From an uncultured Caulobacter sp. (GTDB lineage: Bacteria; Pseudomonadota; Alphaproteobacteria; Caulobacterales; Caulobacteraceae): DNA of 64,000 bases. The translations under genes and the position numbers were made by a program. This document shows positions 38,431 through 46,205 of this stretch, in pieces; position 1 is the stretch's first letter, and each line of letters begins with the position of its first letter. The notes under the pieces were generated by a model that saw nothing but the letters and a program-made list of their open reading frames with translations, searched no databases and was not told where the DNA came from. The DNA is taken from assembly GCA_913776195.1 (NCBI GenBank), contig CAJYMH010000006.1, positions 186,001-250,000 of the forward strand, read 5' to 3'.

Positions 38431-39072
38431 TCACCACCTCAGCACCCAACGGCCGGCCGCCGCGCCCAGAGCGCCGCTCAGGACCATGCCGAGCGTGTAC
38501 CAGGTCGCCACGAAGGTGGCCGTGCTCTCCGCACAGGACAGCCCATAGACCGTCGCCGCCACGGCGCCGCTGAACACGCCCGCCGCCAGGCCGGCCAGGG
38601 TCGGCTGCGTGGGCGCGAAGGCGCGCATAGCCAGCAGCATGGCCGCCAGCACCGGAATGCTGAGGGTGATGATCGCCGACAGGCAGTAGCTGAATGAGTT
38701 GCCATGGACCATGTGGGCGTGGTGGCTGCTGTCGGTCGAGACCAGCTCCATCCCTGCCGCCGCCACGAATCCTAGAACCAGGGTTCCGGCGATCCACGGC
38801 GCGGCGTCGGCCCTGCCCCCCGGCCGCGACAGACGACTGACGGCCCAGAAGGCCACCGCCGCCATCAGCACGGTGTACCCGGCCTTGATCCAGATGAAGG
38901 CGCCGCCGATGGCCTCGATCAGGTCCCCGCGCAGGCCCAGCAGGCAAATGACCAGCAGCAGGGCGACCGCGCCCCCCGCTGCGGCGCCGACGGCCAAGCG
39001 CAGTGTCATCGCCCCCCGCGGCGTGGGCCGCAGATCGGCGGCCATGGCGTCGAGAAGATCGTCAGTCCTCAT
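38431..39072 (-). CDS. nrsF: Membrane anti-sigma factor NrsF (DUF1109)
   Basis: 213 residues with six hydrophobic segments, beginning MRTDDLLDAMAADLRP, the usual DUF1109 opening. Conserved cysteines lie in FSYCLSAIITLSIP and in YGLSCAESTATFVATWYTLGM. In Caulobacter NrsF holds SigF at the membrane and its cysteines are needed to release it under chromium or cadmium stress. The gene overlaps the end of sigF by eleven bases in the order sigF-nrsF. Function is by family and context. Confidence 0.88.
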   Translation of the reverse strand: MRTDDLLDAMAADLRPTPRGAMTLRLAVGAAAGGAVALLLVICLLGLRGDLIEAIGGAFIWIKAGYTVLMAAVAFWAVSRLSRPGGRADAAPWIAGTLVLGFVAAAGMELVSTDSSHHAHMVHGNSFSYCLSAIITLSIPVLAAMLLAMRAFAPTQPTLAGLAAGVFSGAVAATVYGLSCAESTATFVATWYTLGMVLSGALGAAAGRWVLRW

Positions 39073-39601
39073 GGCCGCGGGCCCTTTCGGTAAGACGTTT
39101 CATGGCCCGGTGCAGGGCGACCTTGGCGGCCCCCTCGCTTAGGCTGGCGCGGGCCCCTGCTTCCGCCAGGCTCAGTCCTTCCAGCTTCACGTCGCGCACC
39201 AGGGCCTGATGCTGGGCGGAAAGTCCGGACATGACGCGGTCCAGGTCGCCCGCCGCGGCGGGATCGTGGCTGTCAGCGGCGAGAAAGTCGGCATAGTCCT
39301 CGATCGGCAGGTGGACGCGGATGCGTCGGCGACGCCAATGGTCGATCAGCTTGTAGCGGCCCAGGGCGTAGACCCAGGGCGTCAGGGGCTGGCTGCGGTC
39401 ATAGGTGGCCCGGCGAGTGTGAGCGGCCAGCAAGGTGTCCTGCACCAGGTCCTCCACGTCATCGCGGGCCTCACCCAGACGTCGGGCGAAATACAGCCGA
39501 AGCCGGTCCGACAACAGGGCGAGCAGCCGCCGGTAGGCCTGGGCGTCACCGTCCAGTCCCCGCAACATCAGTCCCTTCAAGGCAACTTCACTATCGTCCA
39601 C
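39062..39601 (-). CDS. sigF: ECF RNA polymerase sigma factor SigF
   Basis: 179 residues from GTG 39601, where AGGGGG stands six bases upstream and the N-terminus (V/M)DDSEVALKGLMLRGLDGDAQAYRRLL fits the family. Region 2 is DVEDLVQDTLLAAHTRRATYDRSQPLTPWVYALGRYKLIDHWRRRR. Region 4 is EGLSLAEAGARASLSEGAAKVALHRAMKRL. The adjacent DUF1109 gene identifies it as the NrsF-controlled SigF group. An ATG at 39568 is an alternative start and would suit the putative autoregulatory promoter, which places the transcript start only a few bases before the GTG. Confidence 0.9.
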   Translation of the reverse strand: MDDSEVALKGLMLRGLDGDAQAYRRLLALLSDRLRLYFARRLGEARDDVEDLVQDTLLAAHTRRATYDRSQPLTPWVYALGRYKLIDHWRRRRIRVHLPIEDYADFLAADSHDPAAAGDLDRVMSGLSAQHQALVRDVKLEGLSLAEAGARASLSEGAAKVALHRAMKRLTERARGHED

Positions 39602-39611
39602 GCAGCCCCCT

Positions 39612-39639
39612 AGTCCGCGTGATGAGGGGTGAAGGTTAC
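39612..39639 (-). promoter_or_regulatory. Putative SigF-dependent promoter of sigF-nrsF
   Basis: On the minus strand GTAACC is followed after 16 bp by CGGACT. The SigF promoter of Caulobacter, as I recall it, is GTAACC-N16-CGAA, so this fits apart from one -10 base. Transcription would begin close to the GTG start, implying an almost leaderless message. Confidence 0.5.
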
Positions 39640-39701
39640 ACCCGCTGCTGAAGATCATGATAGCGGCCGGGCGAACGTGGTTCGATTTTTATTGCAGCGC
39701 T

Positions 39702-39728
39702 GTAACGCTTCCCGGCGAACGGCGAACT
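39702..39728 (+). promoter_or_regulatory. Putative SigF-dependent promoter of the XRE regulator gene
   Basis: TGTAACGCTT, 12 bp, then CGAACTA. The same two blocks with the same spacing stand before bufA at 40170. The distance from the -10 element to the XRE start is about 60 bp. Confidence 0.65.
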
Positions 39729-39788
39729 AATCCGGGCGGGGCGCGCGGCCGATGGGCGGCTAGCGGTCCCGTGCGTAAGGACCGCACG

Positions 39789-40064
39789 ATGAAGAGTAGC
39801 GCCGCCGTCGCGCGCATTTCCCAGAAACTCGATAGCGAGGGCCGCCTGGAGAAGCTGGGCAAGGTGATCGCCTCCGCCCGCCATCAGGCGGACGGCCCGA
39901 CCGCGATCACCCAGGAACGTCTCGCCAACGCCACGGGCATCGACCGGGCGCATATGAGCCGGCTGGAACGCGGCAAGAGCAATGTCACGATCCTGAACGT
40001 GCTGCGGGTCGCGGACGCCCTGGGCGTGCCGGCCTCCGAACTGCTGAAACGCGCCGGGCTTTAG
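39789..40064 (+). CDS. XRE-family helix-turn-helix regulator in the SigF/bufferin locus
   Basis: 91 residues from ATG 39789, with AAGGA eight bases upstream; the track start at 39657 would run through the promoter. The HTH is TQERLANATGIDRAHMSRLERGKSNVTILNVLRVADALGVPASELL. A basic N-terminal helix MKSSAAVARISQKLDSEGRLEKLGKVIASARHQ precedes it. The small size leaves no room for a sensor domain. It lies between divergent sigF and co-directional bufA, behind a promoter identical in key bases to that of bufA. I infer that it belongs to the SigF regulon and may tune the operon. Confidence 0.85.
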   Translation: MKSSAAVARISQKLDSEGRLEKLGKVIASARHQADGPTAITQERLANATGIDRAHMSRLERGKSNVTILNVLRVADALGVPASELLKRAGL

Positions 40065-40169
40065 GTCCGCCGCGAACTGATTTCAAAAACGCGAGCGACG
40101 CCTCGAGCGGACGCTCGCGCTCGCCATTCTGCGGATATTGCGGCTGTCCAAATAATCGAACGCACCAAT

Positions 40170-40196
40170 GTAACGCTTGGAGGGAGCCGCCGAACT
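40170..40196 (+). promoter_or_regulatory. Putative SigF-dependent promoter of the bufABC operon
   Basis: TGTAACGCTT, 12 bp, then CGAACTA, matching the XRE-gene promoter exactly in both blocks and spacing (GTAACG-N15-CGAACT). The -10 block lies 63 bp before the bufA ATG. Confidence 0.7.
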
Positions 40197-40259
40197 AGCC
40201 CTTCAACCGGGGAATGGGTCGATGGTCGACCCGGAGCCCCGGACGGAAGGAACGGCTCC

Positions 40260-40538
40260 ATGAAGACCACCCTCGCCCTCGCCGCCATGGCGGCCCTCAG
40301 CGCCGGCGTCGCCTACGCCTCGCAAAAGCCTGTCCATGTCGAGGCCAAGCCCGATCAGGAGAAGTGCTATGGCATCGCCAAGGCGGGCGAGAACGACTGC
40401 GGCGCAGGGCCGGGCACGGCCTGCGGCGGCACCTCGACGATCGATTATCAGGGCAACGCCTGGAAGTACGTGGCCAAGGGGACCTGCACCTCCATCAAGA
40501 CGCCCAAGGGTATGGGCTCCCTGACGCCCAAGGCCTGA
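40260..40538 (+). CDS. bufA: Bufferin-type copper-binding RiPP precursor BufA (DUF2282)
   Basis: 92 residues. A Sec signal peptide [20 protein letters not shown] precedes a mature part with four Cys in the DUF2282 pattern: [23 protein letters not shown] and [16 protein letters not shown]. In bufferins, MNIO enzymes convert precursor Cys residues to thiooxazole-type heterocycles, and the exported product binds copper in the periplasm. The AAGGAA site and the SigF-like promoter are upstream. bufB starts 13 bp after its stop. Precursor identity is strong by family and operon; modification sites are inferred. Confidence 0.9.
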   Translation: MKTTLALAAMAALSAGVAYASQKPVHVEAKPDQEKCYGIAKAGENDCGAGPGTACGGTSTIDYQGNAWKYVAKGTCTSIKTPKGMGSLTPKA

Positions 40539-40551
40539 GGCGGAGCGTCCG

Positions 40552-41415
40552 ATGGCCACCCCCTCCGCCGGCCTGGGCCTGAAGCCCAAGCACTTCCGGG
40601 ACGCTGCGGCGTGCCCGGCGGCGGGGCTGTGGTTCGAGGTCCATCCCGAGAACTATCTGTGCGACGGCGGTCCCCGGCTGGCCGGACTGACCGCCGTCCG
40701 CGAGGTTCATCCCCTGTCGCTGCATGGGGTGGGCCTGTCCCTGGCCGGGGACGAGCCGCCGGATCGCGCGCACCTGAAGGCCCTGCGCCGGCTGGCCGAC
40801 CGGTTCGAACCGTTTCTGGTGTCGGAGCATCTGGCCTGGTCGCGGCGCGGCGGCGCCTATCATCCCGACCTGCTGCCCTTCCCCCGCACGATGAGCGCCC
40901 TGGTCCGCATCACCGACAATGTGGACGCCATGCAGACGGCGCTGGGCCGCCGGGTGCTGATCGAGAACCCGTCCCTCTATCTTGACCTGAGAGGTCACGA
41001 GATGAGCGAGATTGAGTTCCTGTCCGAACTGGTCCGCCGCACCGGCTGCGGTCTGCTGCTGGACGTGAACAACGTCTTCGTCAGCTGCGCCAACCTCGGC
41101 GGCGACGCGGAAGCCTATCTCGACGCCGTGCCCGCAGAAGCGGTGGGCGAGATCCATCTGGCCGGTCATGAGCGGGACGCGCGTCCGCGCTCGCCGCTGC
41201 TGATCGACACCCACGGCGCGCCGGTCGCGCCGGAGGTCTGGGCCCTCTATCGCCGCCTGGTCCACCGCATCGGGTCGCGGCCGACCCTGATCGAGCGCGA
41301 CGATGAGCTACCCCAATTCCCCAAACTGATGGCCGAGCGCGACATCGCCGACGCCGTCCTGCAATCGCTCGCCCCACACCCTGATCGGGAGATCGCCCAT
41401 GCCTGCGCTCAATGA
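40552..41415 (+). CDS. bufB: MNIO (DUF692) peptide-modifying enzyme BufB
   Basis: 287 residues of the TIM-barrel DUF692 multinuclear non-heme iron oxygenase family. Metal-ligand motifs by eye are SLHGVGLSLAGD, SEHLAWSRRGG, VLIENPSLYL, LLDVNNVFVSC, GEIHLAGHE, LLIDTHGAPV and TLIERDDELP. These enzymes use Fe(II)/Fe(III) and oxygen to remodel cysteines of ribosomally made peptides. BufB would modify BufA before export. It overlaps bufC by 17 bases. It resembles MbnB of methanobactin pathways but is the shorter DUF692 type paired with DUF2063. Confidence 0.93.
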   Translation: MATPSAGLGLKPKHFRDAAACPAAGLWFEVHPENYLCDGGPRLAGLTAVREVHPLSLHGVGLSLAGDEPPDRAHLKALRRLADRFEPFLVSEHLAWSRRGGAYHPDLLPFPRTMSALVRITDNVDAMQTALGRRVLIENPSLYLDLRGHEMSEIEFLSELVRRTGCGLLLDVNNVFVSCANLGGDAEAYLDAVPAEAVGEIHLAGHERDARPRSPLLIDTHGAPVAPEVWALYRRLVHRIGSRPTLIERDDELPQFPKLMAERDIADAVLQSLAPHPDREIAHACAQ

Positions 41416-42157
41416 CCTGGCCGCGTTTCAGGACGCCTTCGCCGGCGCCCTGATCGGCGAGCCTACCAAGCTGACCCCGTGGTTGGCGCCGGACGAGACG
41501 CCGCCCGGCCTGGCGGTCTATCGCGGCTCCACGACCTCGGGGATGATCGACGCCCTGGAGGCCAACTATCCCACGGTGCTGCAGATCGTAGGGCGCGACT
41601 GGTTCCGCGCGGCGGCGGGTCGTTTCGCCGCCGAGCATCCGCCGACCGAGCCCAGCCTGCTGGCCTACGGCGCGGCGTTCGGAGCTTGGCTGGAACACTT
41701 CGCCCCCAGCGCGGACCTGCCGTACCTGCCCGGGATCGCCCGGCTGGACCGACTGTGGACCGAGGCGCTGTTCGCCGCCGACGCGCCCGTGCTGAACGCC
41801 TGCGACTTCGCCGCGATTCCGCCGGCCCGGCTGCCGTTCCTGAGAGTATGCGTGCACCCGGCCGTCCGCTGGGCGGTCTTCGACCAGGGTCTGCCCGGTC
41901 TGTGGCTGGCCAGCCGGGCGGGCGATAGCGAGCTGGAGATTGAAGACACTCCCCAGGCCATGCTGGTCACCCGGCCGGCGACAGGGATCGAGACGCGGCT
42001 GATCGCCCCCGCCGCCACGACCTTCCTGAAGGCCTGCGTCGGGGGGAAACATCTGCACAGGGCCACGGCCGACACCCTGGCTCGGCATACGGAGGCGGAG
42101 GTGTCGCGGATCTTCGCCGGCCTGATCGGAGCCGGCGCCTTCACCGCCCTGCGCTAG
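41399..42157 (+). CDS. bufC: DUF2063 partner protein BufC
   Basis: 252 residues. The N-terminal DUF2063 domain is LNDLAAFQDAFAGALIGEPTKLTPWL...GLAVYRGSTTSGMIDALEANYPTVLQIVGRDWFRAAAGRFAAEHPPTEPSLLAYGAAFGAWL. The C-terminal half is a beta-rich domain without recognised catalytic residues. DUF2063 proteins accompany MNIO enzymes and are thought to present the precursor peptide to the enzyme. A GGGAG site lies inside bufB. In Caulobacter a DoxX gene usually follows; here the next gene is on the other strand. Confidence 0.9.
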   Translation: MPALNDLAAFQDAFAGALIGEPTKLTPWLAPDETPPGLAVYRGSTTSGMIDALEANYPTVLQIVGRDWFRAAAGRFAAEHPPTEPSLLAYGAAFGAWLEHFAPSADLPYLPGIARLDRLWTEALFAADAPVLNACDFAAIPPARLPFLRVCVHPAVRWAVFDQGLPGLWLASRAGDSELEIEDTPQAMLVTRPATGIETRLIAPAATTFLKACVGGKHLHRATADTLARHTEAEVSRIFAGLIGAGAFTALR

Positions 42158-42161
42158 GACT

Positions 42162-43793
42162 TCAGTCCTCGGTGTGCGCGCCGCGCATCTCGTGGACGAA
42201 GAACATGCCTATGACCACCGTCGCGGCGGAGACCACCACCGGATACCAGAGCCCGAAATAGATGTTCCCCGTGGCCGCCGACATGGCGAAGGCCGTGGTC
42301 GGCAGGAACCCTCCGAACCAGCCATTGCCCAGGTGATAGGGCAGCGACATGGAGGTGTAGCGGATGCGGGCGGGGAACATCTCCACCAGGGCGGCGGCGA
42401 TCGGGCCGTAGACCATGGTCACCAGCAGGACAAGGACGAACAGCACGCCCACCACCATGGGCTTGTTGACCTTGGCCGGGTCGGCCTTGGCCGGATAGCC
42501 GGCGGTCTGCAGCTCCTCGTTCAGCTCCTTGCGCCAGGCGGTCTGCTGCTTCGCGAAGTCGGCCGTGGACAAGGCCTCGCCGCGGAAGGAGGGAACGCTC
42601 ACCCCGCCCACCTCGACGCTGGCGATCTCGCCCTTTGGCGCGGTGCGATTCTCATAGGAGATACCGGCGGAGGCCAGGGCCGACTTGGCCACGTCGCAGC
42701 TGGTGGTGAAGGCGGTCTTGCCGACCGGGTCGAACTGGAAGGCGCATTCGGACGGATCGGCGATGACGGTCACCGGCGCCCGCTGGCTGGCGGCGGCCAG
42801 TTCCGGGTTGGCCGCGGCGGTCAGGGTCTTGAACAGCGGGAAGTACAGCACCGCCGCCAGCAGGCAGCCGGTCAGGATCACCGGCTTGCGGCCGATCTTG
42901 TCCGACAGCCAGCCGAAGACGATGAAGAAAGGCGTGCCCAGCACCAAGGCGATGGCGATCAGGGTGTTGGTCAGGGCGCCGTCGACCTTGAGCACCTTCT
43001 CCAGGAAGAACAGGGCGTAGAACTGTCCTGTGTACCAGACCACCGCCTGACCGGCGGTAAGGCCCAGCAGGGCGAAGATCACCAGCTTCAGGTTCGACCA
43101 CTTGCCGAAGGCTTCGGCCAGGGGCTGTTTGGAGGTCTTTCCCTCCTCGACCATCTTCTGGAAGATCGGGCTCTCATTGAGCTGCAGGCGGATCCACAGC
43201 GAGACGCCCAGCAGCAGGACCGAGATCAGGAACGGCGCGCGCCAGCCCCATTCGGCAAAGGCGTCCTCCCCCGTCTGGCCGCGCACCACCAGGATCACCG
43301 CCAGGCTCAGGAACAGGCCCAGGGTGGCGGTCGTCTGGATGAAGCTGGTGTAGAGGCCGCGACGGCCAGGGGGCGCATGTTCGGCCACATAGGTCGCGGC
43401 GCCGCCGTACTCGCCGCCCAGGGCCAAGCCCTGCAACAGCCGCATCAGCACCAGCAGGATCGGGGCGGCGACGCCGATGGTGTCGTAGCTGGGCAGCATG
43501 CCGACCGCGAAGGTCGATCCGCCCATCAGCAGCATGGTCACCAGAAAGGTGTTCTTGCGTCCCCAAAGGTCGCCCAGCCTGCCGAAGACCAAGGCGCCGA
43601 GAGGCCGGACCGCGAAGCCGGCGGCGAAAGCGAGCAGGGCGAAGATGTAGCCGGTGGTTTCGTTGACCCCCGAGAAGAAGTGCTTGGTGATGAAGGTCGC
43701 CAGCGAGCCGTAGAGATAGAAATCGTACCACTCGAAGACCGTGCCGGCCGACGCGGCCCCAATCACCAGCCCATGCTTGCGCCCTTGCGCCAT
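42162..43793 (-). CDS. MHS-family major facilitator transporter with a periplasmic insertion
   Basis: 543 residues with 12 membrane helices. The metabolite:H+ symporter (ProP/KgtP type) signatures are GTVFEWYDFYLYGSLA, RPLGALVFGRLGDLWGRK and GRRGLYTSFIQTTATLG. Between helices 9 and 10 by my count (after PLFKTLTAAAN) lies an insertion of about 110 residues with two Cys, ECAFQFDPVGKTAFTTSCDVAKSA. It is absent from standard MHS transporters of about 430 residues. Substrate could be a dicarboxylate, proline or betaine. Its stop faces bufC with four bases between. Confidence 0.88.
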   Translation of the reverse strand: MAQGRKHGLVIGAASAGTVFEWYDFYLYGSLATFITKHFFSGVNETTGYIFALLAFAAGFAVRPLGALVFGRLGDLWGRKNTFLVTMLLMGGSTFAVGMLPSYDTIGVAAPILLVLMRLLQGLALGGEYGGAATYVAEHAPPGRRGLYTSFIQTTATLGLFLSLAVILVVRGQTGEDAFAEWGWRAPFLISVLLLGVSLWIRLQLNESPIFQKMVEEGKTSKQPLAEAFGKWSNLKLVIFALLGLTAGQAVVWYTGQFYALFFLEKVLKVDGALTNTLIAIALVLGTPFFIVFGWLSDKIGRKPVILTGCLLAAVLYFPLFKTLTAAANPELAAASQRAPVTVIADPSECAFQFDPVGKTAFTTSCDVAKSALASAGISYENRTAPKGEIASVEVGGVSVPSFRGEALSTADFAKQQTAWRKELNEELQTAGYPAKADPAKVNKPMVVGVLFVLVLLVTMVYGPIAAALVEMFPARIRYTSMSLPYHLGNGWFGGFLPTTAFAMSAATGNIYFGLWYPVVVSAATVVIGMFFVHEMRGAHTED

Positions 43794-43877
43794 ATACGTT
43801 TCCCCCAGCCTGTCCTCGGCATTGGGGGCTATGGTTGGGGCAGTCTTGCTCAGCGCACAAGCAAAGTTGCGTGCCGA

Positions 43878-44435
43878 TCAGTGAACTGTGGCTTGGCCGC
43901 CCTCTTCGCGTGAACGACGGACGTCGCCTGCCATAGCGCTGGTGAAGCTCATCAGCCCGGCATAGGGGGCGACCATGCCGGCCGCCTTGGCGTCGATGCG
44001 CTTGGCGGTTTCCGAGTAAGCTACGGTGACGCCGGCGGTGGCGAGGGCTCCGACGAGCTGTGCGGAGCGGCGCTTGGGCGCCACCCAGACCAGGGCGGCG
44101 TTGACCGCCTGCATCACGCCCCACAGGGCCAGGGCGCGGGTGCGGCGCGGGCTGTCAGGGGCGTTCCAGATGCGCAGGGCCGACAGGCTGGACAAAGAGA
44201 ACAGCGCCGGCAGCAGGAGGGACAGGGTCGGCTTGGACGGCGCTGCCGTCGCCCCGTCCGTCGCAGCGGCCTTCTCGATCGAATCGGCCGGAGGCGCGCG
44301 CTTGATGGTCAGCAGAGCGGCGCCGCCAGCGATGGCGGCGCAAACGGCCACGCCGAAAGCCACATGGCCGACGCCGCGTCCGTGGCTATTCAGCTGATCC
44401 TCGATCTTGTCTTGGGCCGTGTCGACCAGTCCCAT
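43878..44435 (-). CDS. TspO/MBR-like membrane protein
   Basis: 185 residues from ATG 44435, with GGGAGGA five bases upstream. An N-terminal helix AFGVAVCAAIAGGAALL precedes about four more. The second half, SALRIWNAPDSPRRTRALALWGVMQAVNAALVWVAPKRRSAQLVGALATAGVTVAYSETAKRIDAKAAGMVAPYAGLMSFTSAM, has the order of the TspO/MBR family, including the NA.W segment and the ending APY..W.SF. The family's Trp-rich pattern is weak, so I regard it as a divergent TspO relative. TspO proteins bind porphyrins and act in redox stress, which suits the adjacent bacterioferritin. Confidence 0.6.
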   Translation of the reverse strand: MGLVDTAQDKIEDQLNSHGRGVGHVAFGVAVCAAIAGGAALLTIKRAPPADSIEKAAATDGATAAPSKPTLSLLLPALFSLSSLSALRIWNAPDSPRRTRALALWGVMQAVNAALVWVAPKRRSAQLVGALATAGVTVAYSETAKRIDAKAAGMVAPYAGLMSFTSAMAGDVRRSREEGGQATVH

Positions 44436-44464
44436 GGCGTCCTCCCTGCTACGCAAGGAGAACC

Positions 44465-44492
44465 GGCGGAACCTTGAGCGGTTCCGCCTTTT
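44465..44492. terminator. Hairpin between bfr and the TspO-like gene
   Basis: GGCGGAACC pairs with GGTTCCGCC over a 6-nt loop. TTTT follows on the plus strand; on the minus strand, the direction of bfr, only an A run precedes it, so it is a weak terminator for bfr. Confidence 0.5.
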
Positions 44493-44496
44493 GACC

Positions 44497-44994
44497 TTAG
44501 CCGTCCGCGTGGCCTTCGCCGACCAGCTCGCCCAGGGCGCTCTGCAGATAGTTCTGCTCGCCCAGCGCCTTCACCAGGCCCAGCTGGGTCTCCAGGAAGT
44601 CGATGTGATTCTCGGTGTCTTCCAGGATCTTCAGCAGCAGGTCGCGGCTGACATAGTCCTTGGCCGCTTCGCAGGCGGCGATGCCCGGAACGAGGGTGGC
44701 GTGGCCCTGCTGCTCCACCGACAGGTCGGCGGCCATACATTCCGGCACGGTCTCGCCGATCTTCAGCTTGTGCAGGTCCTGCAAGTTCGGCAGGCCGTCC
44801 AGGAACAGGATGCGCTTGATCAGCATGTCGGCGTGCTTCATCTCGCCGATGCTTTCATCGTAGGTGATCTTGCCCAGGCGCGCGAAGCCCCAGTGCTGGT
44901 AGACGCGCGCATGCAGGAAGTACTGATTCACCGCCGTCAGCTCGTTGGTGAGCACAGCGTTGAGCAGGTTGATGATGGTCTTGTCGCCCTGCAT
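44497..44994 (-). CDS. bfr: Bacterioferritin
   Basis: 165 residues, numbering as in E. coli Bfr. Ferroxidase ligands Glu18, Glu51 and His54 and the heme-binding Met52 are present in LTNELTAVNQYFLHARV and IGEMKHADMLIKRILFLDGLPN. Further ligands are found in the EACEAAKDYVSRDLLLKILEDTENHIDFLETQ segment. Twenty-four subunits form an iron-storage shell with inter-subunit heme. AGGAGA lies five bases upstream. The ferredoxin that releases its iron (bfd) is encoded directly upstream on the same strand. Confidence 0.97.
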   Translation of the reverse strand: MQGDKTIINLLNAVLTNELTAVNQYFLHARVYQHWGFARLGKITYDESIGEMKHADMLIKRILFLDGLPNLQDLHKLKIGETVPECMAADLSVEQQGHATLVPGIAACEAAKDYVSRDLLLKILEDTENHIDFLETQLGLVKALGEQNYLQSALGELVGEGHADG

Positions 44995-45125
44995 TGGTCT
45001 CTCCTGATCGCGGGTTCGGGCGGAACCTGATTGATCAGGAACAGAGCTTCAACTGCTTTGTGTGCAAGTGTTTCGCAGGCGCACGCTTTTCTTCGCGAGC
45101 GCTTCGCAGTTGCTGAAAGCCGGCT

Positions 45126-45311
45126 CTATTCAGCCGCAAAACGCAGCGCCTGGCGGGACTCTTCGATCATCTGGCGCATCTCGCAGACGCACTTGGCGCA
45201 CTGCGCCTGGCACTGGTGAGCGCGGAAAATCTCGGCAGGACGGGACGCGCCGGCGTCGATCGCCGCGCGGACCTGACGTTCACGGATGCCGTTGCAGTTG
45301 CAGACGTACAA
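45126..45311 (-). CDS. bfd: Bacterioferritin-associated ferredoxin Bfd
   Basis: 61 residues. The [2Fe-2S] cluster ligands match Bfd: Cys4 and Cys6 in MYVCNCNG and Cys38 and Cys41 in CQAQCAKC. Bfd docks on bacterioferritin and passes electrons to its heme so that stored iron is released. It precedes bfr by 131 bp. A good Fur box lies just upstream, consistent with induction under iron shortage. Confidence 0.94.
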   Translation of the reverse strand: MYVCNCNGIRERQVRAAIDAGASRPAEIFRAHQCQAQCAKCVCEMRQMIEESRQALRFAAE

Positions 45312-45327
45312 AGGACGCGAGACCCGA

Positions 45328-45346
45328 CCGAGTGATTATCATTCGC
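45328..45346 (-). promoter_or_regulatory. Fur box upstream of bfd
   Basis: GCGAATGATAATCACTCGG on the minus strand matches the 19-bp Fur consensus GATAATGATAATCATTATC at 13 positions, including the central AATGATAATCA. It ends 17 bp before the bfd start. Confidence 0.7.
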
Positions 45347-45452
45347 ATCTAACAAAGGTCGCGCTGACTCTGCAAGTCATTTGCACCTGCGCCCGCTCGT
45401 CGCAGGCCGCCAGGAAGTCGCCGCGGGCGGCGAAATGAGCTACGGAGCGGCC

Positions 45453-46097
45453 ATGACCGCCGAATGCCGCCTCTATCTGATCACCCCGCCCGCCATCGAC
45501 GACCTGGCCGCCTTCGGCCGGCTGCTGGCCGAGGCGCTGGACGCCGGCGACGTGGCCGCCCTGCAGATCCGCCTGAAGGACGTCCCCGACACAGTGATCG
45601 AGGCGGCGGTCCACGCCCTATCCCCCATCGCCCAGGCGCGCGGCGTGGCGGTGATCCTCAATGACCGGCCGGACCTGGCGGCCAAGCTGGGCTGCGACGG
45701 CGTGCATGTGGGCCAGGACGACGCAGGCTGCGCCGAGGCGCGGCGGGTGATGGGGCCTAAGGCCATGGTCGGCGTCACCTGCCATGACAGCCGCCACCTG
45801 GCCATGGAGGCCGCCGAGGCTGGGGCCGACTACGTGGCGTTCGGGGCGTTCTTCCCCACCGACACCAAGGACGCCTCCACACGGGCCGAGCCGGAAATCC
45901 TGTCGATCTGGCAGGAGTTCATGGAGGTCCCCTGCGTCGCCATCGGCGGGATTGCGGCCGACAACGCCGCCGATCTGGCCGCTGCGGGCGCGGACTTCCT
46001 GGCGGTGAGCGCCGGGGTCTGGAAGCACGCCGACGGCCCGGCCGCCGGGGTGAAGGCTCTCAACGCCGCCATCGCCGAGGGCCTGGCCCGGCGCTGA
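45453..46097 (+). CDS. thiE: Thiamine phosphate synthase ThiE
   Basis: 214 residues from ATG 45453, with GGAG six bases upstream. TIM-barrel motifs: [70 protein letters not shown] and [29 protein letters not shown]. It joins the thiazole and pyrimidine parts of thiamine. The pyrimidine-binding loop is the alphaproteobacterial type. No TPP riboswitch is recognisable before it. It is divergent from bfd across the Fur box. Confidence 0.92.
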   Translation: MTAECRLYLITPPAIDDLAAFGRLLAEALDAGDVAALQIRLKDVPDTVIEAAVHALSPIAQARGVAVILNDRPDLAAKLGCDGVHVGQDDAGCAEARRVMGPKAMVGVTCHDSRHLAMEAAEAGADYVAFGAFFPTDTKDASTRAEPEILSIWQEFMEVPCVAIGGIAADNAADLAAAGADFLAVSAGVWKHADGPAAGVKALNAAIAEGLARR

Positions 46098-46169
46098 GCC
46101 GGCCCACAGCCAAGCTTTCAGACACAATCCAGACACATTCGTTGCGCGGCTCCACGACCGAGCGTAGCG

Positions 46170-46199
46170 TCCTCCCATAACAACAAGACTATGGGAGGA
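46170..46199 (+). promoter_or_regulatory. Hairpin masking the ribosome site of the next gene
   Basis: TCCTCCCATA-acaacaagac-TATGGGAGGA is a perfect 10-bp inverted repeat. Its right arm contains the Shine-Dalgarno GGGAGGAG of the gene starting at 46206, so the left arm is an anti-Shine-Dalgarno. No T run follows. Confidence 0.7.
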
Positions 46200-46205
46200 G
46201 CGGTC

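Noticed and set aside
45381-45452. TPP riboswitch before thiE
   Set aside because: The leader lacks the conserved CUGAGA and ACCUGA cores.
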